This document shows, one piece after another, positions 22,805 to 31,856 of a DNA stretch of 64,000 nt. The notes beneath the pieces are model-generated. The model saw only the letters and a list, made by a program, of their open reading frames with translations, had not been told where the DNA came from and searched no databases. The stretch is from Nakamurella antarctica (GTDB lineage: Bacteria; Actinomycetota; Actinomycetes; Mycobacteriales; Nakamurellaceae): contig NZ_CP034170.1 in assembly GCF_003860405.1 (NCBI RefSeq), positions 2,852,001-2,916,000 on the forward strand, read 5' to 3'. The stretch's first letter is position 1. Each line of letters starts with the position of its first letter. Both the position numbers and the translations under genes were made by a program.

Positions 22805-24001
22805 ATGAACACCGCCAGCAAGAATGCCGCTCACCCCGCCGCCGCCCTGTGGGCCACCCCCCAGTCCGACCCCGTGCCCAATCCGCACAGCACCACGGAT
22901 CTGCAGGTCAAAAGCTTTGACGTATTGCCAACCCCCGCCGCCATTCGGTCCGAGTTCCCGCTCGGACCTGTGCGCGCGGCGGTCGTCTCCTCCACCCGCG
23001 AAGCGATCCGTGGCATCTTGGCGGGAACGGACGACCGCCTGCTGATAGTCATTGGCCCGTGTTCGGTCCACGACGTGGACGCGGCGTTGGATTACGCCCG
23101 CGCCCTCGCAAGCGAGGCTCGCCTGCATGCCGAAGAGCTCCTCATCGTCATGCGCGTCTACTTTGAGAAACCGCGCACCACCGTCGGGTGGAAAGGGTTA
23201 ATCAATGATCCCGGCCTCGATGGCTCCTACGACGTACAGCGCGGGTTGCGCACCGCTCGCCAGCTCTTGCTCGACATCCTTGACCTGGGAATCGGTGTGG
23301 CGTGCGAGTTTCTTGAGCCCATCAGCCCGCAATACATTGCGGACGCAGTTAGCTGGGGCGCGATCGGCGCCCGCACCACAGAAAGCCCAGTGCATCGCCA
23401 GCTCGCCTCCGGCCTGTCGATGCCGGTGGGATTCAAGAACGGCACCGACGGTGACGTCCAAATCGCCATCGATGCGATGATCGCCGCGGGCGCCGGTCAG
23501 GCCTTCTTCGGCGTCGACGACAACGGTCGCGCTGCCGTCGTGTCGACCCGCGGAAATCCGGATACGCACGTTATTACCCGCGGTGGCCGAGGGGGGCCGA
23601 ACTACTCAGCCGACCACACGCGGGCAATTTGCGCCCGCCTGACGAAAGCGGGGCTGCCGGCGCGGGTCGTCGTGGACGCCAGCCATGCCAACAGCGGCAA
23701 AGACCATATCCGGCAAGCGGTGGTCGCTGGCGAACTCGCAGCTCAAGTTGCCTCTGGCGAAGCGATCGCGGGCATCATGCTGGAAAGCTTCCTCGTAGCC
23801 GGACGACAAAACCTACCGATAGATGTAGTGGGCGGCGCCCCGCAAGGGTCGTTCGATGTTGCCGAACTCGTGTACGGCCAAAGCGTCACCGATGCGTGCA
23901 TGGGGTGGGAATGTGCCCTCGAAGTTCTCGGCGAATTCGCTCAAGCGGTCACCTCTCGGCGCCGCAGCGATAAATCCGCTCGCGTGCTGTTCCAGAACTA
24001 A
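22805..24001 (+). CDS. aroF: 3-deoxy-7-phosphoheptulonate (DAHP) synthase, class I AroF/AroG type
   Basis: A 398-residue enzyme that condenses phosphoenolpyruvate and erythrose 4-phosphate, the entry step of the shikimate pathway. Active-site blocks are LLIVIGPCSVHDVDAALDYA, VYFEKPRTTVGWKGLINDP, WGAIGARTTESPVHRQLASG, FKNGTDGDVQIAIDA, VVDASHANSGKDH, and the closing GQSVTDACMGWE. ATG 22805 is preceded by GGAAGCG; the longer frame to 22724 crosses the terminator hairpin. Synthesis is probably controlled by the leader peptide and terminator upstream. Many Mycobacteriales rely on a type II enzyme, so this class I enzyme with its attenuator resembles the corynebacterial arrangement. Confidence 0.95.
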   Translation: MNTASKNAAHPAAALWATPQSDPVPNPHSTTDLQVKSFDVLPTPAAIRSEFPLGPVRAAVVSSTREAIRGILAGTDDRLLIVIGPCSVHDVDAALDYARALASEARLHAEELLIVMRVYFEKPRTTVGWKGLINDPGLDGSYDVQRGLRTARQLLLDILDLGIGVACEFLEPISPQYIADAVSWGAIGARTTESPVHRQLASGLSMPVGFKNGTDGDVQIAIDAMIAAGAGQAFFGVDDNGRAAVVSTRGNPDTHVITRGGRGGPNYSADHTRAICARLTKAGLPARVVVDASHANSGKDHIRQAVVAGELAAQVASGEAIAGIMLESFLVAGRQNLPIDVVGGAPQGSFDVAELVYGQSVTDACMGWECALEVLGEFAQAVTSRRRSDKSARVLFQN

Positions 24002-24041
24002 TAATGGCTCCGGGGAATCAGTGATTCCCCGGAGCCATTAT
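24001..24041. terminator. Strong bidirectional terminator between aroF and lsr2
   Basis: A 19-bp perfect stem (24001-24019 with 24023-24041, core GGCTCCGGGGAATC) closes on a 3-base loop. It begins at the last base of the aroF stop codon and lies between convergent aroF and lsr2. It ends in TTT on the plus side and TAT/ATT-rich sequence on the minus side. Confidence 0.85.
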
Positions 24042-24071
24042 TTCACTGCCAGCTTTTGCTACTTCCAGATA

Positions 24072-24419
24072 TTAGTGAGCAGCCTCGAAAGCTTCAACGA
24101 CTGTCGCCGAGAGGCGGCCGCGGTCGGAAACGGCCATACCCTGGCTACGGGCCCACTCGCGAATTGCCGTCGTCTGCTCGCGATCCGGCGTTGCACGGCC
24201 CGCTTTTGCCGGGCGCCCGCGACCCGGACCGCGACGGCGTGCGCTGTCGCCTCGGCGTGCTTCGCTCACGTACAGGGCGAGAGCGTCGCGCAATTTGCTG
24301 GCGTTCGCCTCGTTCAGGTCAATCTCGTACGCAGCGCCATCAAGGCCGAAGGAAACGGTTTCGGTTGCCGGCGAGCCGTCCATGTCGTCGATGAGCAGTG
24401 TCGTGGTCTTGGTTGCCAT
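24072..24419 (-). CDS. lsr2: Nucleoid-associated xenogeneic silencer Lsr2
   Basis: A 115-residue H-NS-like protein of actinobacteria that bridges AT-rich DNA and silences foreign genes. The N-terminal oligomerisation domain runs MATKTTTLLIDDMDGSPATETVSFGLDG..YEIDLN. A linker leads to the C-terminal DNA-binding domain, which has the AT-hook-like RGRPAK in RRRGPGRGRPAKAG (the Arg-Gly-Arg core) and IREWARSQGMAVSDRGRLSATVVEAFEAAH. The start has AGGAGG 6 bases upstream. An inverted repeat overlaps its likely promoter. Confidence 0.97.
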   Translation of the reverse strand: MATKTTTLLIDDMDGSPATETVSFGLDGAAYEIDLNEANASKLRDALALYVSEARRGDSARRRGPGRGRPAKAGRATPDREQTTAIREWARSQGMAVSDRGRLSATVVEAFEAAH

Positions 24420-24475
24420 TTAAATCCTCCTGTAAGGCGCCCCTTAATACTGGAACACCGTGATGCGAAGTTTGT

Positions 24476-24515
24476 TGTGTTCTCGGAGCATAGAACACAT
24501 TTCTGCACTCTACAA
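24476..24515 (-). promoter_or_regulatory. lsr2 promoter with overlapping inverted repeat
   Basis: On the minus strand TTGTAG (24515-24510) and TATGCT (24492-24487) are spaced by 17 bases and fit a -35/-10 pair directed at lsr2. The perfect inverted repeat TGTGTTCT (24476-24483) / AGAACACA (24492-24499) with an 8-base spacer covers the -10 region, as an operator for repression would. The regulator, possibly Lsr2 itself, is not known. Confidence 0.5.
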
Positions 24516-24672
24516 AATGTTAAGGGCTATGCCACGCCTGCGTGAATCAGAATCACTCTTACGAGAGAAGCGGCACTCACTAATGCTCCGTTCGCTCTCC
24601 ACGATGGACTTCCCGAGCATGCACCATGCGGATTACCTGTGAATAGCAATGGAGTTTTGCCGATGCTTTTGG

Positions 24673-26253
24673 CTATTCTTCGGGGCGAACGAAAGGGAAC
24701 AAGATGGTTTCTCGGATACCTAAGCCGGTTAGCGCCATCAGCAGACGATCCATCCCCATCCCCATGCCACCAGCCGGCGGCATGCCGAACTCCATTGCCC
24801 GCAAAAAGTCTTCGTCGAGTTTCATTGCTTCTGCATCGCCGAGTCCGGCGTAACGCGTCTGTTCGACGAAACGCTCGCGTTGAACCACCGGATCTACGAG
24901 CTCCGAATATGCGGTCGCCACCTCATAACCGTTGATATACAAATCCCACTTCTCCGCCAGCCCAGGGGTTTCCCGATGGTCGCGGGTGAGGGGGGACGTG
25001 TCGACGGGAAAATCCCGAACGTAGGTGGGAGCGATCAGTGAGGGCACCACAAAGTGGTCAAATAATTCCTCGGCTAATTTTCCCGGACCGTAATGCGGAG
25101 CGACCTTCACGCCCACCCTTCCGGCTAGAGCGACAAGCTCCGCCATCGGGGTTTGCACCGAAATTTCCTCTCCTGCCCGCTCCGATAACGCGCCATACAA
25201 CGTGATTTCCGGCCAAACGCCACCCACGTCGAAGGTCGTGCCGTCCCCATGCGTGACGACGGTCGAACCCAAAGCCGCAACCGCTGCGTTGTGGACGAGC
25301 GCCGTTGTGAGCTCTGCCATGCCGTTGTAATCGCTGTACGCCTCATACGCTTCCAACGAGGTAAATTCTGGCGAATGTGAGGAGTCCACACCCTCGTTGC
25401 GGAAGTTTCTGTTGATCTCAAACACTCGATCAATTCCACCGACCAGAGCCCGCTTTAAGAAAAGCTCCGGGGCGATTCGCAAGAACACATCCATATCCAT
25501 CGCGTTGAGATGCGTCACGAATGGTCTCGCTGCTGCTCCTCCGTGGATGGCTTGCAGCATGGGAGTTTCGATCTCGACGTACTCGCGCGCATGGAAAGTG
25601 TCACGAAGAGACCGCATCACATCGGCACGCATTTGCACAGACTTGCGAGCCTGCGGACGCACGATCAAATCAACATAGCGCTGCCGGACGCGGCTTTCTT
25701 CACCCATGGGACGATGCGCCACGGGGAGCGGTCGCAAAGTTTTGGACGTCAGCTGGCAGTGGTCCGCCATCACCGACAGCTCGCCGCGCTTGGAGGTAAT
25801 GACCTCGCCGTGCACAAACACGTGGTCGCCAAGGTCGATATCTGATTTCCAGGCCGCGAGCGCCTCCGCACCGACACCGGCTAAAGAGACCATCACTTGG
25901 AGTTCAGTACCCGTATCGCCAGCTCCCCCTTCGCGGATAGTGGCGAAACACAATTTTCCCGAATTACGCATAAAGATAACGCGGCCCGTTACTCCGACCA
26001 GGTCGCCCGTTGTGACGTCCGCCTGAAGACCGGAATGACGCTCCCGCACCTGGGCCAGTGTCGCCGTGCGCTCCACGGTGACGGGATAGGGGTTGGTGCC
26101 ATTTGCTAAGAGGCGGTCCCGCTTCTCCCGGCGCACTCGCATTTGTTCTGGCAGATCCTCGGCTGCGGCGTTATCAGCCGGCATTGCGGCGGGCGCGGGG
26201 ATAGACGCGGGGACCGCTTCGGGTTCAGAAGTGGTGTTTTCAGCATTGCTCAC
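24673..26253 (-). CDS. lysS: Lysyl-tRNA synthetase, class II
   Basis: A 526-residue class II enzyme charging tRNA-Lys. The OB-fold anticodon domain has [22 protein letters not shown]. Motif 1 includes [26 protein letters not shown], motif 2 is [32 protein letters not shown], and motif 3 is [16 protein letters not shown] placed the start at GTG 26253; the open frame to 26409 has Arg/Gly-rich shadow sequence from local 15-bp repeats. The first about 45 residues (Ala/Pro-rich) are a poorly conserved extension. Confidence 0.96.
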   Translation of the reverse strand: MSNAENTTSEPEAVPASIPAPAAMPADNAAAEDLPEQMRVRREKRDRLLANGTNPYPVTVERTATLAQVRERHSGLQADVTTGDLVGVTGRVIFMRNSGKLCFATIREGGAGDTGTELQVMVSLAGVGAEALAAWKSDIDLGDHVFVHGEVITSKRGELSVMADHCQLTSKTLRPLPVAHRPMGEESRVRQRYVDLIVRPQARKSVQMRADVMRSLRDTFHAREYVEIETPMLQAIHGGAAARPFVTHLNAMDMDVFLRIAPELFLKRALVGGIDRVFEINRNFRNEGVDSSHSPEFTSLEAYEAYSDYNGMAELTTALVHNAAVAALGSTVVTHGDGTTFDVGGVWPEITLYGALSERAGEEISVQTPMAELVALAGRVGVKVAPHYGPGKLAEELFDHFVVPSLIAPTYVRDFPVDTSPLTRDHRETPGLAEKWDLYINGYEVATAYSELVDPVVQRERFVEQTRYAGLGDAEAMKLDEDFLRAMEFGMPPAGGMGMGMDRLLMALTGLGIRETILFPFVRPEE

Positions 26254-26317
26254 CAGTGTGACTTTACTGTGAGCACGCACCTGGTTCCGCCTGACGCTGC
26301 CACCGCCTGACTCCAGA

Positions 26318-26362
26318 CCGGCTCGCTCCAAGCCGGCTCGCTGGAAGCCGGCTCGCTGGCGT
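26318..26362. repeat. Three 15-bp tandem repeats upstream of lysS
   Basis: CCGGCTCGCT followed by CCAAG, GGAAG or GGCGT occurs three times head to tail in the region between divergent lysS and the glycosylase-like gene. The unit count may vary between strains. No function is visible. Confidence 0.6.
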
Positions 26363-26399
26363 GAGAGCGGAGGGACTGCTTGCCTGGCAGGATGAAGCC

Positions 26400-27431
26400 G
26401 TGACTGCACAACCCGCGACCGAACGGGAGTGGACCATTCCGCGACCGCCTCTGCGCACCGTGGACCACGCGCAGTCCACAGATGTTCCTCCCCCTGCCTC
26501 GGCTGGGGCTTCCTTCGCGGTCTCTGACTCGGCTGGGGCTTCCGCTCCCTTGAAGCGCATTCCTCGCGCGGTCTGGCGCGCTCAACAGCAGGCGCATGAG
26601 GCGTTGGTCGACACGCTCACCCAAGGCCAGCGCGACAGGTCTCGCGCCGGCAAGTCCCACCCTGTCGAGGACTTCCTTTTCACCTATTACGCATTGCGCC
26701 CCGCCCAGCTTCGGGTGTGGCATCCTGGCGCGGGCGTTGCTCTCATCGACGCAGACGAATATGACGCCAAACGGTTCTACACCACGCGCATTGTCGACGG
26801 CGTTTCGCTGACCTGGGTTAACACCGCCGAGATCGCGACAGCTCGAAGCGGGCTTGTGGCTCTCATCGCCGGGCTACTGCCTGCGACCGCTGAGGCACCC
26901 GCCCAGTTTGGCTGCTTCGGACTCCATGAATGGGCGATGGTGCACCGGCAAACCGACGCGGACCGACGCCATGAGACCTGGCCACTGCGGCTCTCGGCCG
27001 CCGAGACCGACGCAGTCGTGGAATCCCATCAGATCAAATGCTCGCACTACGACGCGTTCCGTTTCTTCACCCCGTCTTCGAGGCGGCTCAACCTGTTGCA
27101 GCCCACCGTTGAAAGCCGAGAGCAACTGGAGCAGCCCGGCTGTCTGCACGCCACCATGGATCTCTACAAATGGGCCTACAAATTATCGCCTGCGGTTCAG
27201 TCGGATCTCTTGATCGAGTGCTTCCTCTTGGCGCGAAGGGTTCGAGAGTGGGACATGCGAGCTTCGCCCTACGATCTCTCGTCCCTTGGCTACGAGCCGG
27301 TCGCGATCGAAACCGCTGAGGGTAAAGCGGCCTACGTGGCGATGCAGCGAGAATTTGCCGAGTTGGGCCAGGTCCTGCGTCGCCGATTGATCCAGGCTCT
27401 CACCGAAGCGGGCCTCATTCCCGTTCCTTAA
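26400..27431 (+). CDS. Conserved protein often annotated 3-methyladenine DNA glycosylase; function unproven
   Basis: A 343-residue protein whose core ([29 protein letters not shown]) matches an actinobacterial family usually labelled 3-methyladenine DNA glycosylase. I see neither the AlkA nor the Tag signature, so the label is inherited. The middle block [13 protein letters not shown] and [21 protein letters not shown] have conserved-looking His, Cys and Arg residues. The C-terminal helix is acidic/basic mixed. GTG 26400 has AGGATG 6 bases upstream; GTG 26361 is possible. The N-terminus contains a small SAGAS repeat (TCGGCTGGGGCTTCC twice). It stands alone between lysS and the convergent DUF6779 gene. 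Confidence 0.75.
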   Translation: MTAQPATEREWTIPRPPLRTVDHAQSTDVPPPASAGASFAVSDSAGASAPLKRIPRAVWRAQQQAHEALVDTLTQGQRDRSRAGKSHPVEDFLFTYYALRPAQLRVWHPGAGVALIDADEYDAKRFYTTRIVDGVSLTWVNTAEIATARSGLVALIAGLLPATAEAPAQFGCFGLHEWAMVHRQTDADRRHETWPLRLSAAETDAVVESHQIKCSHYDAFRFFTPSSRRLNLLQPTVESREQLEQPGCLHATMDLYKWAYKLSPAVQSDLLIECFLLARRVREWDMRASPYDLSSLGYEPVAIETAEGKAAYVAMQREFAELGQVLRRRLIQALTEAGLIPVP

Positions 27432-27526
27432 GGTTGGCACCCCACACGATGTCCCGGATATCGCTGCCCACGCGCTACTGAGGCTGATCGATTCATCGAC
27501 CTCTGCACTGGACGAGTTGGGAGGAG

Positions 27527-29314
27527 TCAGTCTTCGGAGTCGTCGTAGCGGCGGCGGCGGCGGCCACGCACCTCCGCGGTAGCACTGCGGTAGGAAGCAA
27601 GGAGTTCGGCAACGGATAAGCCGGTGCTGTGATCACCCAGTGGTTCCGCTTCTGCGGCTTGGGGTTCTGCGGCTTGGGGTTCTGCCTGAGCAACTTCAGA
27701 GCGTGCGATATCCAGCGGGCCGTTCTCATTTTCGTCTTCAGCGGCGCTTGCCTCGGGAGCGGCCTCTTCCGCCGCAGCAAACGCGGCAGCCCCTGGAAGC
27801 TCCCAGCTTCCGGTAGTGCGGGTACTTGTATCCGCGGGCTTTCCCGCCACGACAGGCTCGGTAGTGGTCGAAGGTTGATTCGGAAGCGAGTCTCTGTCGG
27901 GCATTGCCGGCGGCCGGGGACCTGCGAGGACGCTCGAAAAGTTAAAGCCCCCCAGCGCAGACGGCCGACGTCGATCGACCATGTTGTGTGACCACTGCAC
28001 AGCATCAATCTGCACAGCATCAATCTGCACAGCATCAGGCTGCACAGCATCAATCTGCACAGCATCAACCTGCACATCATCAACCGGCACATCATCAACC
28101 GGCACAGCATCAACCTGCACAGCGTCAGCGTGCACATCATCTGGCGCGGCGTGGTGGTGCGGTGCCTCGTGGAGGACGTTCGGCGCACCCCAGGAAGATG
28201 TGAGACCCGGCGCACCAGCGTCCGTGGTCGGCCACCGATGAGAACTGGGCTCGGGGCCAGCTTCCTGGGGGTGAAGGCTTTCCTCCATTGACGTTTCTGT
28301 ATCCCGCGCCTGTGCGGGAAGGGACTCAGAGTCAGGCTGTGCTTGGTGGTCGCTCGCCGAAACGTCGACTTCTAGCAGTGGTTCTTCGGCTGCGTCTTGA
28401 CCACCGTTGAGCGGCAGGGGTTCGCTGACAGGGTCAGAAACGCCCAGCTCAGCAGCATCATGCGCGTGGATTACATCGGGAGAAGTTGACTCACGGTCCT
28501 CTCCTTCAGTTGCAGACGGCGCGAACGAGTCCAGCTCATCCGCCTCAGTGGTCCCAGTTACGTACCGATCCGCGGCGTGACTGTCGACAACATCGCTGCC
28601 GTCGACCTCCGATTCAGCAGCACCCGATTCAGCCCCGTCAAGTTCGGCATCACCAAGTTCGACATGATCAAATTCAGCATCACCAAGTTCAACATCACCA
28701 AGTTCGACATCATCAAATTCGGCATCCATGATGTCCGAGTCGTCAGCATCGGGATACCCGGCACCCGATTCGGATATGCCGTAACCGGTGTTATTCGCTC
28801 GGGCCGGTCCGTACATGGGTGAAAGCTCGCCGCGTCCCCCGTCTGATCCGACGGCGCGGACCCGGGTGGATTCGGCCGACAGGGTGAGCCTCTCGAACAA
28901 GAGGTTGCCATCAAAGAGTTTCGAGACCGTTTCGTTGAGTCGTTGCACCTGATCACGCAGCTCACGCAGCTCGACCTGGTGGGCGGTTTCGAATTCGCCG
29001 CGTAACTCATCGCTCATGCGTCGCTCGTGTTCGCGGCGGGCGTTAATCTCACGCTGGAGCTCTAGGTCGTAGGTCAGTTTGGCCTCGTCGCGCTTATTCT
29101 CTGCAAGCCGGGTCTCACGGCGGGCTCGCACTGTGGCGAAACCGCCGATAGCAAACGCCCATAGCGCAAGGACGAGGGCCAGGCGCAAAATCGGCGGTGT
29201 GTCAGAAAGCACCCCGACCACCGCGGCCACCGCGGCCAGAACAATGCTGATTCCCACGAGCCACTTCAAGACGTCGGTGGCGCCTTTACGTCTGCCGCCG
29301 TCTGATGCACTCAT
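27527..29314 (-). CDS. DUF6779-type membrane protein with acidic repeats (Rv3604c-like)
   Basis: A 595-residue protein. Residues 1-70 hold two membrane helices (LKWLVGISIVLAAVAAVVGVL and LRLALVLALWAFAIGGFATV). A coiled coil follows (about 75-150, from RRETRLAENKRDEAKLTYDLELQ). The remainder is a long, strongly acidic low-complexity tail with pentad repeats (DVELG/DAELD type and AVQID type) that ends in a conserved-looking LSVAELLASYRSATAEVRGRRRRRYDD. Location beside DUF3180 and folK matches M. tuberculosis Rv3604c. ATG 29314 is chosen because it precedes the first helix; no strong ribosome binding site is visible. The function is unknown. The domain order suggests an anchored cytoplasmic scaffold. 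Confidence 0.85.
   Translation of the reverse strand: MSASDGGRRKGATDVLKWLVGISIVLAAVAAVVGVLSDTPPILRLALVLALWAFAIGGFATVRARRETRLAENKRDEAKLTYDLELQREINARREHERRMSDELRGEFETAHQVELRELRDQVQRLNETVSKLFDGNLLFERLTLSAESTRVRAVGSDGGRGELSPMYGPARANNTGYGISESGAGYPDADDSDIMDAEFDDVELGDVELGDAEFDHVELGDAELDGAESGAAESEVDGSDVVDSHAADRYVTGTTEADELDSFAPSATEGEDRESTSPDVIHAHDAAELGVSDPVSEPLPLNGGQDAAEEPLLEVDVSASDHQAQPDSESLPAQARDTETSMEESLHPQEAGPEPSSHRWPTTDAGAPGLTSSWGAPNVLHEAPHHHAAPDDVHADAVQVDAVPVDDVPVDDVQVDAVQIDAVQPDAVQIDAVQIDAVQWSHNMVDRRRPSALGGFNFSSVLAGPRPPAMPDRDSLPNQPSTTTEPVVAGKPADTSTRTTGSWELPGAAAFAAAEEAAPEASAAEDENENGPLDIARSEVAQAEPQAAEPQAAEAEPLGDHSTGLSVAELLASYRSATAEVRGRRRRRYDDSED
27995..28130. repeat. 15-bp tandem repeats encoding AVQID-type pentads
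   Basis: Nine or so copies of a 15-bp unit of the form GCATCAATCTGCACA (plus strand) encode (A/D)VQ(I/V/P)DA on the minus strand, inside the acidic tail of the DUF6779 gene. Units remain in frame. Confidence 0.8.
28625..28735. repeat. 15-bp tandem repeats encoding DVELG-type pentads
   Basis: A second, unrelated set of 15-bp units (CAAGTTCGACATCAT-like, plus strand) encodes DxELG or DAEFD pentads in the same protein. Two separate expansions in one tail suggest that slippage is tolerated there. Confidence 0.75.
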
Positions 29315-29367
29315 AGAGGTCAGGTTACCGTCATCAACCCTGTCTTGAGTGGCACCCCGGCGTTGTT

Positions 29368-29910
29368 TCACTGCCGCGGTTGCGTCACATCGTCCCCGCC
29401 TCGAGGCGGGTCTTGCTGGGGTGGAGCAACACAGGACCGCTCTAACCACAGTGCCCCTGCCACCATAATCAACGCTCCGACCAGACCGATCGTCCCCGTA
29501 GCGGAATCCGCGCTTGCGGCCCGAAGATCTGCGGCATGGGGCGTGACGTACAGCACAAGCCCCAGCCACAACCCCACGACCCCAGCGCCCGCCAGCGCGG
29601 TCGCCTTGGCCACCATCAACGCGCGAGCCGCCACCAGCGGCGGTATCGGAGTCCGCGTCGGGAGCTGCGCACGGTTCGGCGCCAACGAGGAATTACCTCT
29701 GGTGCCGAGTCGGCTGCGCATAGTGAACCCAGCAGCGGCCTCCCCCAGACCGACGAGTGCGGCCGAGATCCCGGCGAACCTCGGCAATTGCGGCAAATTG
29801 CCGTATTGCCAGCGCACTAATGCGTAGGACGCCAGCGTCGCGAGCACAGACACGGCGGCAAGGTCGCGCCACCTGGTTAACCCCATCCGGCCGTCATCAT
29901 CGCGGCTCAT
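29368..29910 (-). CDS. DUF3180 membrane protein (Rv3605c-like)
   Basis: A 180-residue protein with four membrane segments (for example DLAAVSVLATLASYALVRW, and GLVGALIMVAGALWL near the end). It contains the conserved PPLVAARALMVAKATALAGAGVVGLWLGLVLY block of DUF3180. The start overlaps the folK stop by 4 bases (ATGA), so it is translated with the folate operon as in M. tuberculosis (Rv3605c after folK Rv3606c). The function is unknown. Confidence 0.88.
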   Translation of the reverse strand: MSRDDDGRMGLTRWRDLAAVSVLATLASYALVRWQYGNLPQLPRFAGISAALVGLGEAAAGFTMRSRLGTRGNSSLAPNRAQLPTRTPIPPLVAARALMVAKATALAGAGVVGLWLGLVLYVTPHAADLRAASADSATGTIGLVGALIMVAGALWLERSCVAPPQQDPPRGGDDVTQPRQ

Positions 29911-30431
29911 GAGCGGCTCGCAGGACCCTGCTCCACCAGCGGGCCAATGCTTCGAACGGCCTCCCGCTCGGTCGCATCAATGGCGCGCAGCAACGCAACG
30001 ATAGGTCCATGTCCAGGAAGTTCGGCGTCTGGTTCTACCTCTAGCCATGGCGCCAACACAAAGGCTCGCTCGAAGGCCCGCGGGTGCGGAAGTGTCAGCA
30101 CCGGATCATCATTCGTCACCGGTCCCGCTTCGTCCCAGACCGCAATGACGTCGGCGTCCAAGGTTCGCGGTCCCCACCGGACAAGCCGCTCGCGGCCGGC
30201 CGCCTGCTCGGCTCGGTGGCACAACGCCAGCCAGCCAGCGGCGTCCATGCCGTCGGCACTCACAATGAGCACCAGGTTGTAGAAGTCGTCCTGTTCCACT
30301 GGGCCCCACGGCGGCGTTTGAAACACCGACGACGTGGCCACGACCGAAGGAGCGAACACGCTGACAGCAGCGGCAAGGGTAGCTCCCCGGTCCCCCAGGT
30401 TGGACCCCAGCGAAAGGACGGCACGCGTCAT
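29907..30431 (-). CDS. folK: 7,8-dihydro-6-hydroxymethylpterin pyrophosphokinase
   Basis: A 174-residue folate enzyme that transfers pyrophosphate from ATP to 6-hydroxymethyldihydropterin, giving the substrate of FolP. Signature blocks are LSLGSNLGDRGATL, FQTPPWGPVEQDDFYNLVL and the HPPK motif RWGPRTLDADVIAVWD with Mg-binding Asp pair, followed by LPHPRAFERAFVLAPW. It overlaps folB upstream and the DUF3180 gene downstream by 4 bases each. Confidence 0.96.
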   Translation of the reverse strand: MTRAVLSLGSNLGDRGATLAAAVSVFAPSVVATSSVFQTPPWGPVEQDDFYNLVLIVSADGMDAAGWLALCHRAEQAAGRERLVRWGPRTLDADVIAVWDEAGPVTNDDPVLTLPHPRAFERAFVLAPWLEVEPDAELPGHGPIVALLRAIDATEREAVRSIGPLVEQGPASRS

Positions 30432-30835
30432 AATTGCTCTCGAGTTTCATCCAGAGTTGATCGCAACCTTCCGGATTTGACCGAGCGCCTCATTGTGACA
30501 GCTACATCGGTAAACGCCAGCGGGATAGGTGCCCCCGGTTTGTGCACGGTGACTTCCACGGCGATGACGGGCCAGCGTTCCATCACGCCGTCCGCAATTT
30601 CTGCCGCCACGGTCTCGATGAGATCCCGGGGCGCGCCCCCGATCACTGAGGCCGCAAACTCGGCAAGCTCGCCGTAGTGCAGGGTGTCGGTGACATTGTC
30701 CGACTTCGCTGCCTGCGTCAGGTCCAGCCAGCAGGTGATGTCAGCGATGAAGTCTTGGCCGTCCCTTTTCTCGAAGTCGAAAACGCCGTGGTGGCCGAAG
30801 ATCTTCAGGCCCGTGAGAGCAATCCGGTCAGTCAT
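30428..30835 (-). CDS. folB: Dihydroneopterin aldolase
   Basis: A 135-residue enzyme that cleaves dihydroneopterin to 6-hydroxymethyldihydropterin and glycolaldehyde. Family features are ALTGLKIFGHHGVFDFEKRDGQDFIADI (with the conserved HGV and a downstream acidic residue), TLHYGELAEF, LIETVAAEIADGVM and the Lys of VTVHKPGAPIPLAF. It overlaps folP by 8 bases and folK by 4 bases. Confidence 0.95.
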   Translation of the reverse strand: MTDRIALTGLKIFGHHGVFDFEKRDGQDFIADITCWLDLTQAAKSDNVTDTLHYGELAEFAASVIGGAPRDLIETVAAEIADGVMERWPVIAVEVTVHKPGAPIPLAFTDVAVTMRRSVKSGRLRSTLDETREQL

Positions 30836-31850
30836 GGTGACTCCCCCTCTGTGCCGTTCCCGGCTTTGGTGTGTGATCAGTAGCCGCCACTGAATCCGTG
30901 TTCGTCATGCCCGGGTAGAACATGCCCACCCTGACCGGCGGCTCTGATCCGGTTCGGCGTGCAGCGCACAGAGGCGATTCTGCGGCTACGAACGACGGCG
31001 CCCCACTGAAAGCAGCCGCGTTCCACGCCTGATGCACCTTGAGTGCGTCGCGCGACGGCTGCGGCTCGTGAACCCGGACCGCCCAGACATCCCGGTCGGC
31101 GGCCATCAGCGTAATCGCGGCAGTCGCACCGTCACGGGCGGCGGGCTCGCGAGAGCCATCGCTCCCGGCTAGAAGTTCCCCCAGGAAGCGTTTACGAGAG
31201 GCACCAATCAGCACAGGGAGACCCAGCGCCGTGAGGGTCCCGATCCCGCGAAGCAGTTCCCAGTTCTGCTCACCGTCTTTCGCAAACCCCAGACCCGGGT
31301 CGATAATCAACGACCTCTCATCGATGCCGTGCGCCAGCGCGTCATCGACGCGCCGCAGAAGTTCGTCGCGAACATCGGCGACCACGTCGCTGTAGGTGTT
31401 CATCGCGCCCATTACGTCGCTGTGCCCACGCCAGTGCATCAGGATCCAGGGGACACCGGCGTCAGCTACTACTTGCGCCATCGCGGGGTCGGCTAACCCT
31501 CCTGAAACGTCGTTCACCAGTGACGCTCCCGCGGCAAGGCTTGCGGCCGCGAGAGCTGACCTGGTGGTGTCGACCGAGCACGCGACACCCTCGGCGGCTA
31601 GGGCGGCGATTACCGGAAGCACGCGAGCCGCTTCTTCAGCCGGGTCGACGCGGTTCGCGCCCGGCCGGGTGGATTCGCCGCCGACGTCAACCATGTCCGC
31701 GCCCTCTGCAACCAGCTCCATTCCGCGCGAGATAGCAGCCTCTACGGAATCCCAGCGGCCACCGTCGGAAAATGAATCGGGGGTGACGTTGAGGATGCCC
31801 ATCACCCAGGGCCGAACCCCCCACGCGGGGAAAGAATGGTCGCCGGGCAT
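30828..31850 (-). CDS. folP: Dihydropteroate synthase
   Basis: A 340-residue TIM-barrel enzyme joining p-aminobenzoate to the pterin pyrophosphate; it is the sulfonamide target. Family blocks are MGILNVTPDSFSDGGRW, VDVGGESTRPGA, LVNDVSGG, DPGLGFAKDGEQNWELL, PVLIGASRKRFLG and AVRVHEP. The C-terminus runs about 60 residues beyond the usual end (after ALKVHQAWNAAAF), is low in conserved look and overlaps folB by 8 bases. The extension may come from loss of an earlier stop. The start is ATG 31850, 7 bases after the folE stop. Confidence 0.95.
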   Translation of the reverse strand: MPGDHSFPAWGVRPWVMGILNVTPDSFSDGGRWDSVEAAISRGMELVAEGADMVDVGGESTRPGANRVDPAEEAARVLPVIAALAAEGVACSVDTTRSALAAASLAAGASLVNDVSGGLADPAMAQVVADAGVPWILMHWRGHSDVMGAMNTYSDVVADVRDELLRRVDDALAHGIDERSLIIDPGLGFAKDGEQNWELLRGIGTLTALGLPVLIGASRKRFLGELLAGSDGSREPAARDGATAAITLMAADRDVWAVRVHEPQPSRDALKVHQAWNAAAFSGAPSFVAAESPLCAARRTGSEPPVRVGMFYPGMTNTDSVAATDHTPKPGTAQRGSHHD

Positions 31851-31856
31851 CAGGAG

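Noticed and set aside
27493-28215. Minus-strand 240-residue ORF rich in MLCRLM repeats
   Set aside because: A shadow of the 15-bp repeats of the DUF6779 gene in another frame.
27995-28735. Regular short repeats considered as a CRISPR array
   Set aside because: Units are 15 bp, contiguous and in frame with a protein; there are no spacers and no cas genes.
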